Assembly: GCA_902729315.2 (NCBI GenBank)
Contig: LR746264.1
Location: 9,889,878-9,953,877 of the forward strand
Origin: Spirodela intermedia
Lineage: Eukaryota > Streptophyta > Magnoliopsida > Alismatales > Araceae
Length of the DNA: 64,000 bases
Direction of reading: 5' to 3'
The notes below the pieces were generated by a model, which worked only from the letters and a program-made list of their open reading frames with translations, did no database searches and was not told where the DNA came from. This document shows, one piece after another, positions 1 through 14,828 of the stretch. Made by a program: the position numbers and the translations under genes. The stretch's first letter is position 1; each line of letters starts with the position of its first letter.

Positions 1-3000
1 CCAGTTGATAAGTGGGCGACGGGCCATTCAATCACAAGAGGCAGATCTTTCTCCAGCTCAAACTGCTGAATGATAGCTTCGGGAAGTCTCCTGTAAACTA
101 CTAAATACACGCAGCAGATCCAAAGGATGGATCTATGAGAGGTAACCAGGCATGGGAGAAGATCTGAAAGCAGTACATGTGATCTCATATCTGTTACTGG
201 ATGAAGAAGCTCAGAGACACGGGATATGGCCTTGTCAACATCTCCATGAACACAAAGGGAATTGATCATCTGCAGAGACAGGTCCAAAATGCACGCACTG
301 ATATGTTTCCCTTCTTTAACAGGAGCTTGGGCTTGTTGGCAAAGTGCAGACAAAGCGTTGTCATAAGCAATCATCCGATCATCAAAATGCATCCTACTAC
401 CGATGTAAAAGTGCCACAGCTCATAAGAGTCTTGATTAAATTTTACCTGGAATGCAAATTCAGAAGATTAAAGCATCCCGTGAAATAAATACTTTGGAGA
501 TTCAATTCGAATTAGACAGTAGGAATCCGAAAACAAGATAAGGCAATACACACTGGAGGAAGTTTCTACAAGCTATTGAGTTGAAATGGTTTATAGTTCC
601 AAGCTGAAAAAAACGCAAACAGTATTACCACATTTGGTGATCCTCTTTCGTGAGAGGAAAAAATGTCAATTAGGAAAATTCACAATGTCCTAAAAATACT
701 CATTATCATAAATGCCAGACATGTTAGGTGAACTTGCATCACTAGTGCCCATATACAAAACTTCTCAAGGCCTCGCATTTGCCACTGCCTCCTGCCCTCT
801 GTTCTTTCATACACTTCAATCTCTTCTTCAATGGTCTAAGTTTTGTGATTGCCCTCGAATGCCTTTCAGACGACTCTCATCACTGAGGAATGATAGGGTT
901 TTACAAAGCAGCAATGCCTTTTCAATTACCCAGTAGGGCAATGAAGAAAAGTTGCTCAAAGATGCTGCTGCTGTAGAACTACCAAAAGCTTTGGCAAAAA
1001 TGATGAGAAAACCGCACCATATTGGTCATAACCAGGAGGGTAACTCAGTTGCAGCGTCAAAGACTGTTCATGCAATTCATCTTACTTCCAGTTTTGGGAC
1101 TCCATAGCAATATGCTCACCCAATTGTGCTCATTTACACCTCATGCCAATCAACACAAGAAATACTGCTACTGAGGAGATTGATACATATGGAAATTTAG
1201 TTTCCGAAGCATTCTTAGATGAAGGCGTGTGGTTTGGGATTTAGATTTAGATTTTAAACAGACATGTGGGTTACCTTACTACTTTACTTGCTAAACTAGG
1301 AATTATTGATTATTTAAAGTAATGTTTACATGATTCCCGATTATAATATTACGTGGATAGATGAATATTTTTATCTTATTTACCACATATTTAACAGTTA
1401 CCTTAAAATTATCTTGAAACATAATTTAAAAAAAGGCAAAAGACAGTAGGTGATAGGCTCCACTGCTCTAGATGACTTTGAGTAGATCTTCTAGGGAAAA
1501 GTCCAGCCATCGAACTCAACATGTTGCAATCCATTAAGCCAGTTGGCAAGATGATAAGACATCTCTATTCTTTGAATTTTCTGGATTTTCTAGATGCAAA
1601 AGCAGCATAACATGACTCAACGTCTATGGCAACATAGTCTTCTTTTATGTACGTTTGCTGCATTTTCAATGCCTTCAGGTGTGGGAAATGGACTTCTACA
1701 TAGATAAAAATTGAGGATATCATTGGCAAAACAAGCGGCCTAAAATTAATAAATAAGAATTACCACAACTGATGAAAATTCGCTATCTTTCTCCCTACAT
1801 TTTAGACAGCAGAACTAGTGAAAACAGTCACTCCAACCCTATAAACAAGTACAGAGGGATGCTCTATTCATCATCACACTGATCCCTCTGCATTTACAGA
1901 CATATCATGACATTAAGGAGAAAGAGTTTTCTGCTATTAAAGCACAAAAATTCCTCTATGGAATCCATGTTGCGAAGCAACTGATCCTCTGGGCCCAAGT
2001 TTCCTACTAAATATTAAAGGGGATACCAGGTTGAACAAATGTAAGCAAATCAATGACACAATCAGCCAACTCACTACGGATTTAACAGCTCTAACCAGAG
2101 AGGTAGTCCTGCTGCACGGCTGGAATCCATTAGAAAAATTCACAACTCAATCCTCATTCTGGCGTGAAGTCAATGGAACTTTCTTTAACATGAGCTATAG
2201 CTCAGTCAACTTTTCCAGTGCTCTATTGTTTGAACTAATTAGATGGCCAAAAGCATCATTCTTCAGCCATAGATGGAGTTACATATTATCTCTGTAATGA
2301 GAGAGCCTTCATTGGTGCAAAAGTTGTAACAAAAGAGTAAGATGTCAGACTCATAAAAAACATAAGATCATTCTGGTGTTGAATCCAATATAAAATAAAT
2401 TTTCTTGATGTCTCACAAGCCCTTCACTGTGTTCCCAATTATTCGTCGCCTTCATTCAGGAAGCAGACGAGTGAAACCCCAGGGAATTGAAATGCTTCCT
2501 TTTCCTCTGCCTCTCCACTCCAATATTTCGAAACTGGCAAGAAGTTAAATGCCATCCAAAAAGGCCTTTAGGACATTAGTTATTTCCGAAATGATGGAAA
2601 CTCTTCAAGTAATCTCTAATGAAGGTGATGCTTCTCTGAAGATCACCATGTTGACCTGCAATTGAACGGGATGTCTCAGCTAGGTTTTCTAGATGACTTC
2701 TGTGAAACAGTATGCCGGGAATCTCTACTAACCAAAGCCTAAATTCAATGTGGATCAAAGCGGTTTCTGTTCGAAGTTCATGAAGCCAGAGTTCTTAATT
2801 TGAGTATATTTGAGTCAATATCATCCAGATGAATGACAGCCAAAGCTTTAGAAAAATCTGCTTCAACAACTGAGGCTGATAAAGGAATTTCTAGTCACTC
2901 CACATAAAGGGGATATTTCTAAACCACATTTTTAAAGGGTTGCGTAAGGGGTCCAACTGCAAGACAGACTAGAAGAGCGTTTATAAATTCATAAAAGGCG

Positions 3001-6000
3001 ATTGGACCAAGTTTGAAAGTAAACCATCCCATTTATCCCGGATCACCAAAACATCACACTAATTCGAGATTACCATAATGGTGGGGAAACAGAAAAGTGA
3101 GAAAAAAAAGTCGAGAGACAGCATATCAATACAGCCATATTGATCACACGATCCAGAGGTAACCAGTTCAATTAATTCTCAGGAAATGGAGAACAGCACA
3201 CTGTCAAAGATATGTCACAATAACAAAACAGAAAATAGCTTCGAACAAGAAATGGTGTCAAAGGCCATGTCCACAGCTGTAGATCATGAACCAAAGATGG
3301 AAAAAGGAAACGGTAAGGAATAATATCCAGGAATGCGAAGTTAAACAAACGTCCATCCAAGTAATGACCACGAAATATGAATATCTGAATAAGTCATTTG
3401 TTTCCGCACAACACTAAAGAGAAACATCATATATGTTCTCATAAAAATATGGCAAGCTATACCACTGAACCTCCATATAAAAGACTAATCAACAGATCGG
3501 TTATATCTATGGAATCGTATTGCCACCATGCCAGTTAAACCTAAGCAATTACCTTCAAAGTTAGAGGTAGCCAACAAGTATTTCTTACATTGAAACTACA
3601 AAGGATTTCTTTAGGAAATTATGAGAAAAGATCCTAGATAGGAATTTAAACAGCTCCTAATTTAATTATTACATTCACTAATTCAACTAAATATTGGATT
3701 AAAACAGGAAACCACACAGAAGGCTTGAAACATGGTTCACCAACCAATTTAATCTGATCCGACTCATCGTAATACTGATTTGGGAGGGGATTGGAAGAGT
3801 ATAAGCTGATAAATTTCTTCCTCTTCATTACCTCTACCAAGTCTATCACCTACTAGTCTTCCTCCTGTGATCTCCTCCCTTTACCCTTTTTCTCCAGCCC
3901 CTCGAAAACCCAGATCAACCCAAATCGCATTAAACGAACGACATAGGTATAATAATAAAGTTCATCTTATACGCATATATTTATTTCCAATTATTATTAC
4001 CGCAATACATTTACACGAAATTGAAAAAAAAACCTTCTTGAATCATGTGCCTACTTCCTCTTTTGGTATTTTGCAACAAACAGTGAGAAATTGTAATGCA
4101 ACCTTCAACTTGATTCAAGGAAGAATAAAAAGCAGAGAAGATGAACAGTTGGACAACGTACAAAAAGTAAGGCGAACCAGAAAGAATTTGGAATGGTTTA
4201 AAAAAATCCACAGAAAAAGGATGACATTTCTAGAAGAAGATTGTGAACGCTCAAATTTAAGGCTCCCATAAAATTATTGAAAATAATAAAATCCAAAATA
4301 CCGCATAGGAGAACATGTCATCCTTGCCAACGGACTTCTCTTTCCTATAGTAAATATGGAGATACACAATCCAGAGGATAGTAGAATTTGGGTCCGCCTC
4401 AAGAGCACGTGCTAAGAGAGACAATGCCTGGAAGAAAGGTCCAAAACTATGTTAGACTTCGTTAATAAAATGGTTCGCATCTATTCGGAAAAGCAAATGA
4501 AATATGCATCTGTAGCGATGGTGAAGGATGACAGATTAAATACGGTGATGGACGCCACATTGAAAGTGGCATCCTTACCACAGACTGAATGTGCACTGAG
4601 ATTGAGCTCTGAAGCAACCGCTTATAATTTTTGTTCTAGATGCCAGTGACAAGCCTCTCTGGTGCCAGGTTAACATGAGAGAGAACAGGGTACCAGTGAC
4701 CCACTCAATGTCTCAGCCTCACATAATCTAGAAATAACCTTTGGATGATACATACGACAAAAGGATGCAAGCATAAATTAACAGGTTTGAAGAAAGAACC
4801 TAGCGTAAACCAACAGAGCATATAAATCAAATTCCTTTTTTTTCTCTTTTTCTTTTGGTTGCTATTCTTATCCAACAAAGTCAACAAGTCTCTAAAGCAT
4901 TCTGTTGATTAGCATTCACCATAAGATTCACATAAAACGTGGTGTTAACATTAAATCTGTTGGCACATGTGGATTCAGAAGAAAAAAAACAAAATTGTAA
5001 AAGTGGTCCAGTAATTAACTGGTAAGAATCGCTACCTTCTTTTTCAGAGGCATGCTACTCATCTTCTTGTTTAGAAGATCAAGTGCCATCTCCAGGGTCT
5101 GTTCAGGATCACTCAAGCCTTGCTTCAATTTTTTCTAGGGAAAATATTTACAAAAAGAAAACATTCTAAAGATCAAAGTATGATGGATAAGCTATAATCA
5201 ATATATGAAAAAAAAAAAATCTAAGTTGATAAACATGGGACCAAACTTAGAGAAACTGATTGTCATAATACCTGGCAAGTAACAGCAAACAATTATACAT
5301 ATGACGTAAAAACTTATAAAATATGATACTGCACTATTACGAAGAAAAGTTTCATCCAAGGCTAAACAGAAGCTGTGCACTTATATTTTGGAAGAAAATG
5401 GAGAAATCAGGTATTCATGGTATGGACTTCCTGGAGTCTCTGTACAAGTTGGGCCCGGTGTGTGTGTGTGTGTGTATGTAAGTGTGAGAACAATACACTT
5501 TCAAGCAGCCAAAAGACCAGTGACAAGATATTCTGAGAACCAAAATATCTGTATGCACACAAACTGGCGGAAAGGGATATCATTGCACACAGATGAGATT
5601 TTTTAACAATCCTGAAAGACAATAAATAGGTATTTGGCATACAGTTTTGTTAACAGAACAACGGCAATGCACATGACTTTGTCACAACTAATAAGAAAAT
5701 CCAGTGTCTGCCTTTCTACATTACTCGTCACACTTATCTGAGGTTGGCACGTACCATGCCAAGCCATTTACCGCAAAAAAAAATAAAAATTAAAGTTTCA
5801 AATTAAAACACTCTACTTAAATAAGATCGCTACGTTCCAGCAGTAAACAACATATTTTAGACTGCTATACTGTAGGAGATGGCAATTAGAACAAAGACAA
5901 ACCGTTGTGTCAGCTTCACATGAAAAATATAATGACGGCCTGTTCCAATTATCTTCATTGGCAGGATGGACATCACCAGCACATGAAAATGGTATATATG

Positions 6001-9000
6001 AAGGAAGAACCCTCCGAACAGATAAAGGTAACGAGAGAGATGCACAAAACGCAATGTCCCAATATTGTTGCGTACAGGAGGCCAGGACAGATTGGGATAA
6101 CAGTGTGTCGGCTTCTATCAGATATGTACCAATGTGATATGTTGGGATTGGCAAAGTATTATAACGAAGTCTACGTGGAAATCCATGAACACCATTAACT
6201 TTTCCAAGGCTTTGTGAAGAATCAACCTGATTAGCTGCAGAAATAGAAGGAAATATAAGCTTATGGATTCAGATAAGTATAAGGTTTCCACTTCAAATAA
6301 ATGGCAAGGTCAACAAATGCATTGAGACTTGTAATAGATATGCACCTGAAGACAAATTTGCGGAGACAACTGGGTTTGTTTTCTGTCGATTCTGACCCTT
6401 GAGATGTTGCCATGGGCACTCATCATCGTTACATTTACCACGGAGCTCAAACATACAAAGTGGCCAGAAGAGATCAAGTGAAAAATCAACATTATGAGAA
6501 CCCATAATAGGTAAAGACGATAGCAACATGTTATGCTTAGCTCTGACATCAGTAAGGTCTTTGTGTGAGATACTTAGTTCTGGAGGCAAAAGTTTGAAAT
6601 GATTGCATACAATCTGTAGAACAGAAGGTACAGAGAAAACTGCAACTTGGCTGAGACTGCGGTCAACTTTTGGATAGGAACTATCATCTTCAGGATTTAT
6701 ACTTATGGAGATATCTTTGAGGCAGAGATCATCAACATCGGATTGAATTATTCGCTCAGTAACCTGATTGCAGTATCTCCCAGGAATTTCAGAGCCTAAA
6801 AAATTGAACAAACAAGTCAAACGTACAATGCACATACAACAAAAACAATAAAAAGTGGAAACTACACCCTTTAAATGCATAACTATTCTGAAGCTATTGA
6901 GATGCATGAAAGAATAAAAAAGGCCAGAGTTGGAACTATTGGTAAAAGGCAAGAGAGGTTTTTCTCCATTTTTGGGTAGATTTGTTACGAAAATAGATAG
7001 ACTCAACTGCAATAATACTGCATTAATGTACTCATGCCAATAATAACTTCACCCTCTCTCACCGTTCCCCTAACATATTACTAACAGTTTGAGCCTAGTT
7101 GAGTACTCACAGCTCAAGAGTAAAACTAATGGTTAAAATAGTGCCATTGGGATTGTGCAGCAAAGTAGGTATAAATTTTGGCAGTATGATGAGGATATCG
7201 GAGTCAATGTCAAGGTCCACACTCAAAGGACGCACATGATTAGACTCGGTGAATAATGGAATAGGGATTTTTTGCTGGTTTTCGTAGGCCACTAGTCTAA
7301 ATCTATCTTTGAATATTTTAATTACATCGAGTTTTTTAGCCCATCTAAGACCCTTTGGTATCCCAACTGTTTTTTCCCATTTTTTAAAGCAATTCAGACC
7401 GAAATTCTAGCCCATTGGTTATGAGAGCTTTTGAGATTTTTAGGCCAGATCTAAGTATGCCTGTCAAAGAACCCACATTCCTCATATAAATAGGAGGTCC
7501 AAATTGATGCTAAGGAACTGTCTTTTGAATGAGTTTTTTTCTCTTAGCTGTTTCTCCAAGAGGGTTTTGCTGATCCTTCTCCAGTGTGAGATCGGGGCCC
7601 CAAAGTGTCATCTTGAGGGTTATTTTGTCCTAGATCCCTAACATCCCTTAAGCTTTGTGGGATCCCAACATCATCAAGAGGAGAGTAGTTGGTGCGCAGT
7701 TTGTTTCAAGATCGTCAGTTACAAGTCTCCACCCACGAGTTCAAAGTCTAATCGTTGTCAATCTTACTATGGATCACTCATCTAACTTGTTACCAAAGAT
7801 CTATTGTTTCTGGTTATGCTTGACTCTGAATTCCCATAGTCCTAGCTCCATGCTCCATATTTTAGCTCACCCTTAACACATCATAATTAACCACTCTAGT
7901 CAGAAGAAGTTTACGTGCTTCCTGTGATCGAAATCTTATTTTGAACATAAGGCACCCTACCAGTGACCCTAACAACAAGTATAACCCTACTGTAACTACT
8001 CAAATATGTTGACTATTTAATCGGTCAACTGTCATTTAAATTAGCATCTCTAAATAACAGCTAAGCACATGGAGTCCTACATCACAGTAAAAATAAATTA
8101 TGTCTAAGAGATAGGGCTTAGACGTTCATACCAACGTCTTAGAATATTTAAGAATGTAAGTATGCATAATCAACGAACCCAAAAAATTCAAATTTCAACA
8201 ACCAGAATAAAAATGATTTTACAGTACCTTCCACAATTTTCTGACGCTCCTGCAATAGCTGACTGGGCACATCAGCTATCATCTGCAGATGTGCACTACT
8301 TTTTTCATCCCCGGCAACCGTTTCAATTGGTTTTGCCACTGTCCCATCTGTGTTGTAACTTTTGGAGGCGCTTTTTAATGAGGATTTCGTACCCAACTTC
8401 GCTACAAGTTTTGTTCTCAAGTAAGCCTCAAGTTCACAATCCTCCACATGTTGAACAGGAGATGTTCTTTTGAAGCTATTATCCCTAGATGTTTTTACTC
8501 CAACATCTAACACATCAGTTTCCTGCACAATTTGAGACCATGAGATTCATCAGCAATGGGAAAACATGCTTCACTGTCGACAAAGACATTCTCATCGTCC
8601 GAAAATTTTATGTTATCTGGATTCTCACATTGGGATCTTGTTTATCAGCCAGACCAGACGTTAAGTCATCTCCAGTTTTCTTTAAATTTGAAATTAAAAT
8701 AGGACCATTAATGAATTCGGAGCTAAATTTGTAGCCCACCTGATCAAAATCTTGATGTCCAGAAACCATCAAGTGGTCAACTTCGGGTAAAAGATTAGTA
8801 CTGATCTTCGAATTTTTTTCTCTACAGGCTCGACCATTTCGAAGCAATTGCAGAAAGCATTTCTCTTTTCTTATATAAGAAGGAGCATCTGTTATTGGCT
8901 GCAATGAGTGCCTCACGTGCTTTGCGATAGGTTTTCAATGCATGCATCTCTTTGAGCTCACATTGACGCCTGAATTCCTGGGCCTCCTCTAACTCCTTGT

Positions 9001-12000
9001 CATGCAACTCCTCCAGATGAAGTATACCTTCTCGATCGGTCTTACTTTGCTCCTGGGACATTAGCTGGTATGGATTATTGAAGTTTATAACCTGCAGAGA
9101 TGACTTAGCAGTGGAGTACAGAAAAACATATATTATAGTGCTAGAAGTAACGAAAGGGATGTTAATCCAATAAAGCTTTCTGCAGTTTGGTAAAATAACT
9201 AATTTCCAGTCCATTGATATCAACAGTATCCTAAAAAGAAGATGACTGGAATAACATGCAGGGAGGCAACTAATAGAAATAATGCAATGTTTACTCGAAG
9301 ATGTCCTAGATAACTGGATACACCACATGTAGCATAAAAGAAACAAGTACTGATTGGCTCATGGCTATCAAGATAACATGTGAAAGAAATAAATACCATA
9401 ATTTATGCATAATCCAAATAGAAATGGTAACAATTTTCTGAACCATTCATTTAAACAAGAAAATGAGGGTGCACAAAACATATAGCACCCGAAGGCTAAA
9501 TCAAGCCTTACCCTGAATTTCTTGAGTTCGAAGGAAGATGAATAGAGAGAGCACAAAATAGCCCCTATATGATTGCGGGCGGGTGGCAGATATTCAAAAG
9601 TTATAACGTCCAAGATTTTTTTGGAAATGAAGGAGCCATCACTTGACATGCAGCAATACACAAGCAGCAGACCCAAATAAGCTGATACCTCTTGAGTCCT
9701 GCACTACCTTATGCAGCATCTCCCTCGTGCAGGACAGCAGAAACCAGATGATCCGGATCAAAATAGTCTACAACCAAAAAAAAATTCTCTACAATTGTAC
9801 TGTGCACCTGTTTTTTTATCCCAACTAGTTTGAGTCTGAAACACACTTTTTGTATTAAACGAACATGTTGTACTCCCACTTAAACAAAGTTCAGAAATGT
9901 CAAGACTGAGACCGTAATCAAACTTGGGTCACTAAAAGCAAAACAAGCAACCATAATCGGGAACTAGAAAAAAAAATCAAAGTAGAGATAACCGAAATAA
10001 ATCAGGGCCAGAACCAGAAAATAAATATCAAAATAAGTAGCTTAGTGAGTAATCAAAGTCCTTTCATACAGCAAAACTCAGAACAGTTAAATTAACAAAA
10101 CTACAAAGGAATGAGTATGAATCAGATTGGCCAGATGGACAATGGCCAACAGTGAACAATAACCAAAATAAGGTAACATGATAACCACAACGCACTCTAT
10201 CCACGAGTAAACAACTCAAAGTAAAGAAAAAAATATTATAGCTCAGTCAGCCAGAAAATACCACCAAGAGAAATTAACTTGAAAGAGCTAGACGTTTTAC
10301 ATTGAATGAATCAAGACTAACTTCCTTTTGGGAAGATAATGCTTGGTTATTGCAAAGTGTGCCACCTGCTAGATTTGAAGCCATCTGCTACCAAGAACGG
10401 TAAACAATTATAAATAAAGTCATATGTTATCAAGAACCTTTAGAAACCCACCGACATCAAATAATCTACAGCAGTCCACAAAAAGTGACCTTAGGTAACA
10501 TGAGCACGGGGAATATAGAATGAGTTATTACCGAAGGTTCCTTATCTTCCATTTGTGATTGATGAATGCCCGAAGAAACACAGAAGTTTTCATTAATTCC
10601 TCCATAACGCTCATCAACTGCATTGTTTTCATCCAAAGCAGGCCCATCAGCCAGTTGGCGGGATCCAATCATATTCATGACCCCAAGATGGCAACTTGTT
10701 TCTAATGGCTGCCCATCCGTTTGGGCAGTAGACTTTCTCAGAGGATGTTGTGCTGGTGACAAGTGATCAGACCTAACCTTAGTGGACGATTGTTCATCAT
10801 GTTTTAAGCGTTTGTCCTCTTTATTGATGGAGCTACCAAAAGGATTGGTCATCGTAGGTCCTTTCGCTTCCAGTTTCAGACTACTATCAGAACAAAGCCC
10901 ATCGGACAATGCTATTACGTCCTTAATTTCAGGAGAGGACATCTTTTGAAGCCTTAGGACATTTTCACGTACTGCAATTTGCTCACGTAAGCTTCGAACT
11001 TTATCATCTGCAACATTCACATCTGATACATGCCCAATTTCCTTATGAGATAAAATCTTATTGGTAAAGTCGTCCCGCTGAACTGGTGTTTGGTTTTCAA
11101 CTGTGGGGCCATCTGATGGACCCAAAATCCTAGAATACGGCCCATGGGCTTTGGTGAATAATGAACTCGATGGATGACCTATAGATGTCTTCATAGGCAC
11201 TATTTTCCTTCGATAGTCAATCCCACGTTGCAAAATTTGTGGTTGCAGATGTGATGCTTGTAATGGTTTCCTGAATCTATCCACTTCCTCTTTGTTCCCT
11301 TTTACATTAACCTTTCTTTGTGAAATTGAATCTTCAGGGTTAGAGTCAGTGTCATCACCATCAGAAAAGCTTATAATAAGGTTATCATTTGAGCTTGATC
11401 GCCCATGCAAAGTAGGATTGAGAGACTTGTTTCGCAACTGACTGTTCTTATTGTGATTCTCTAGTGTGGTTCCTTGTTGAGCGTCCGCCAAGGATGTTCT
11501 ATTGTGATCTCCTGAAAAAAATTCAAAACAAGTCAAAACACCCAAAACTAAAAGGATCCAATTTCAAAACAACAACATAGACTGAGCTCGTTAATCCACA
11601 AACGCAGGTCAATCTTAGAGAGGACAGAACACTAATCACATTTATGTCACCATTTCTTAGAGAAACTTGAGCACTTTAAAGACAGCATTTACACAACTAA
11701 CAGAACTTTACAGGAACCAAGTCCAGCACAAAACCACAAATACCATCTTGAACAACTTACCCTAAATTTTGCATTAAGATGAGAAATAATTAGGTTGGGG
11801 GACTGGGAAGGCGGGGAATGCACCTTGAATATGATTTCGCCACAAAAAGGAGCACATGATACTGTCCATAGTGCTCATCACATCTCCAACTTTTACCGTC
11901 CTTGTGGAACATTTCGTAACAATATAACACCTTATAACTCATGATCAAGTGATTCTGAACAAAGACTAATGCTCATGAAATCAAGTTTTACAGTAAAAAT

Positions 12001-14144
12001 GGGTTATGAATGTGTCATCATCATTCAAAAGGTGTGATTGTGGAGATGACCTCACGGATTATGATGCCATTTTCTTTCTTTTACTTTTCTTGGAGAACGT
12101 TTGGTACTAAGGTGTGATAGGGATAGCGATGGTCGATTCCCTGTTCATGTTTGGGAAGATAGAAAGCTAAACATAGTAACTCCTTTCCTTTTGACTCACC
12201 TCCATCTCCAGTATTAGGAAAAAATGTGGATAAGTACAGACAGTAGTATGTTTTATCCCCATTTATTGGGAAAAAATCATCTCATCTTCACTTTTATCTT
12301 CCCAGAAACAGACTCTTTTATTCCTCCCGAACAATACTACTCTCTCCCGCCAGCAACACTATCACTATCAATGGCATCCTTTTCTATTGCTAACTAGTCT
12401 CTACGATTTCCCTCCCTTGCCAGGCGGCCCCTACCATTCGCTCATTTTCCACCCACAGTAGCACTTCTCTGTATCCAAATCATGCAACCAGTAAATCTCC
12501 AGCATTTCTCAACGATTTTTCCAATGAAATAGTCGACTTGAAGAAAAAATCTAAAAAAAATCATAGTCTTTACTCATCCATTTTCGTGGAATATCTCGTC
12601 TAATATTTAATATGCAGATTATAGTGGCATAACACAAAACGGCACATGTAAATAACATTCAACAGATGATGCAAGAAACACTAAAACAGGGAAGGGGGCT
12701 ATACCTGATAAAAAGGACATGCCTGTCCCTGACCTTAACCTTTTCCTCTGTCTGCCCTTCAAGCTGGGATGAGTAGCTTTAACTGATGTATCAATGATTG
12801 AGAGAGCACCAGAGCAACATAACACATCCTGGTCAACAACAATAAAATACTTACCAATGAATAAAAATATAACACAGGGCTAACTCAGGGTTGGGAAAGA
12901 AATGGAATGGTAGGCTGCTTGACATCATTATGCAGGGTGCTTGACAAATAGTTTACAATCAGAACCGTCAGGCTGTCTCCATGAATAATGTTTATTTTGA
13001 AGTAGATAGAACGTATATTTTATATATGGCAAATGCATGTTTCACTAAAAATGAAGGAGCGCAGATTGTTAATAGTGTTATACGTTTATATAAGCGAAAA
13101 ATATAAAATATCTACTGCTTAGATGATCTACAATACCATATAATACTCGAGTCGATACATTGTTCTTAGAATACAATAGTAGTTGTAACAAGTGCCGTAG
13201 GCTGCTTATTAGTTTTCTATCATTGGAAGTGGATAGCCGGTCGAAAAGCCAGAAGAATCACATTCCACTCTTTCAACCGTTCCTCCAATTAGACATTCAT
13301 CATTTCACAAGGATACTACTTTGGTTGATCTCCACAGTCCATGATTTCACTTGAAAAACAGCAAAGAAGTCGATGGCAGTATCACATCTGAAGAATGAAG
13401 AATCGATTGATTCAATGGCCCCACAATATAGATATTTGCCTTTCGATAGGGCTTCACAGTTTTATCTTTAACAAAATTATGTAACTTTTTCAATGCCTCT
13501 TTGGTGAAATCTTTACGATTACGGGAATAAGGATGGTCAACTCAATAATGAACGCAAACCTGAGATGGTGAAAAATTTAATAGAATAATTCCGACTCTGA
13601 CGTAACTTATAACCGTTCAGAAAACTCGAGAAAAAGAGGCCAAGGACATACGTCAAAAGGCATTTCCATTTTCATGCCACTATGCAAGCATAGAAATTGG
13701 GACACAAATGTTTGGATAAGAGCAAGGATTTTTTACGCCTATCTCCAATATATTTTCTATTCTCGTGAAACTTCAACTGTCTCATGACATACTTCCACTG
13801 CTGTTTCTCTGCAACATGGGTATACTCTAGGAGACCCTACGAAAACATGATTGAAGTGTAAAGAGGAGATTCTAGGAGATAGTTTGCGTGTATATGATAA
13901 CACATGAACGAGACCAAATGGAGGGAAATCGCCGAATAAACGAAAATTTCGGGATGCCAAGCTATCTTTAAGAATCATCCAAAATTCGCCCAATAGAGAT
14001 GCTACGGGGAGTAGGGACCTCGTCTGAGGGGACTTCGCCTTCTTTCCCCAACTCAGTGGGCTTTCCCTTCGGTTTAGATTTAGAATTTCCGCTGGCGTTC
14101 ATGGAAGCGATGGCCTTCGCCCTGAGCTCCTCGATCTCCGCCAT
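1..14144 (-). CDS. ZFC3H1-type zinc-finger/HAT-repeat protein, partial (C-terminus beyond left edge)
   Basis: Probable nuclear RNA-surveillance scaffold; animal ZFC3H1 and yeast Red1 link MTR4 and the exosome to polyadenylated RNA. Coding exons (minus): 14144-14019, 12828-12705, 11511-10532, 10384-10322, 9091-8228, 6795-6346, 6234-5903, 5134-5036, 4427-4302 and 446 to below 1. The N-terminus is acidic and low-complexity (KEGEVPSDE). Exon 3 holds the family motif NLIISFSDGDD, and exon 5 a coiled coil (HDKELEEAQEFRRQCELKE). Exon 6 carries the CCCH finger CMFELRGKCNDDECPWQH (C-x7-C-x4-C-x3-H). Exons 8-10 encode helical HAT-like repeats (RALEADPNSTILWIVYLHI). The start is the ATG at 14144, because the next exon joins in phase. 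The first donor (GAG|GTCCCT) is weak. Exon 5 has broken reading frames at about 8,540-8,860 (see findings). A 3.9-kb intron separates the last two exons. It matches Arabidopsis At2g39580 from memory; about 1,200 residues lie in the window. Confidence 0.9.
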
Positions 14145-14643
14145 GTCACTCTGCTTCTTTCTACCTCGTACACGAGAAGAATGGGGATTAATGAAGCTTG
14201 TCTTGAACCATCCCGCGGTAGAATACAACCCTTCCCCGGAATCTCGACACCAGACACGCAAATTTCTTGAACGAGTCCACACCTACTGGAAGACGGGCGC
14301 CGCGCCCGCCCCCATCAGCCAGAATTCAAATATGCGGCGAAGAGAGAAAATAGAGCAGCTAAGCCACCGGAGCTCGGGGAAGGCGGGAATCTTGCCGCCT
14401 CGGATGTCTTCTACCAAGAGCCGCCTTGCTTGAGGAACTGATCGAGTCTCCGCCGCGCACATTTGTCCGGCCCGCGTTTAATTATACCAGTCCACAGCCG
14501 GTCGTTGGCTTCCTTCTCGACGAAGAATGGGGATAGATGCAAATATCCCCCCGTTAAGGAAGTGAAAGACAAAGAAGCATTCTGTAGGTTCTAAACAAAT
14601 TAATGGATGGTTCAAGGTATATTGGTAAATACGAGAGTTTTGC

Positions 14644-14704
14644 TATTTAAATACAGAACCCATCAGTGTGAGGAGACGATTGGTCTTCTTCACCCTAAAC
14701 CCTA
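14644..14704 (+). promoter_or_regulatory. Core promoter of the ALY gene: TATA-like box and telo-box
   Basis: TATTTAAATA at 14644-14653 resembles a TATA box. About 45 bases downstream, AAACCCTA at 14697-14704 is a plant telo-box, an element common near the transcription start of genes for translation and RNA metabolism. Both lie upstream of the ALY start codon at 14829. The transcription start is not mapped, so this is inference from motif and position. Confidence 0.45.
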
Positions 14705-14828
14705 GAAACATAGTTTTCCGTTCCCTTCCCTTCCTCAACTCGCTGATTCCCGCGGAGAAGCGTGGGAGAACGTCTGCGAGATCCTCGTTCTTGCTATCCC
14801 CGCGTTACAAGGGTACATCTCGTTGAAG

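Noticed and set aside
3867-4271. 134-residue plus-strand frame
   Set aside because: Lies in the large ZFC3H1 intron, is antisense and shows no conserved motif.
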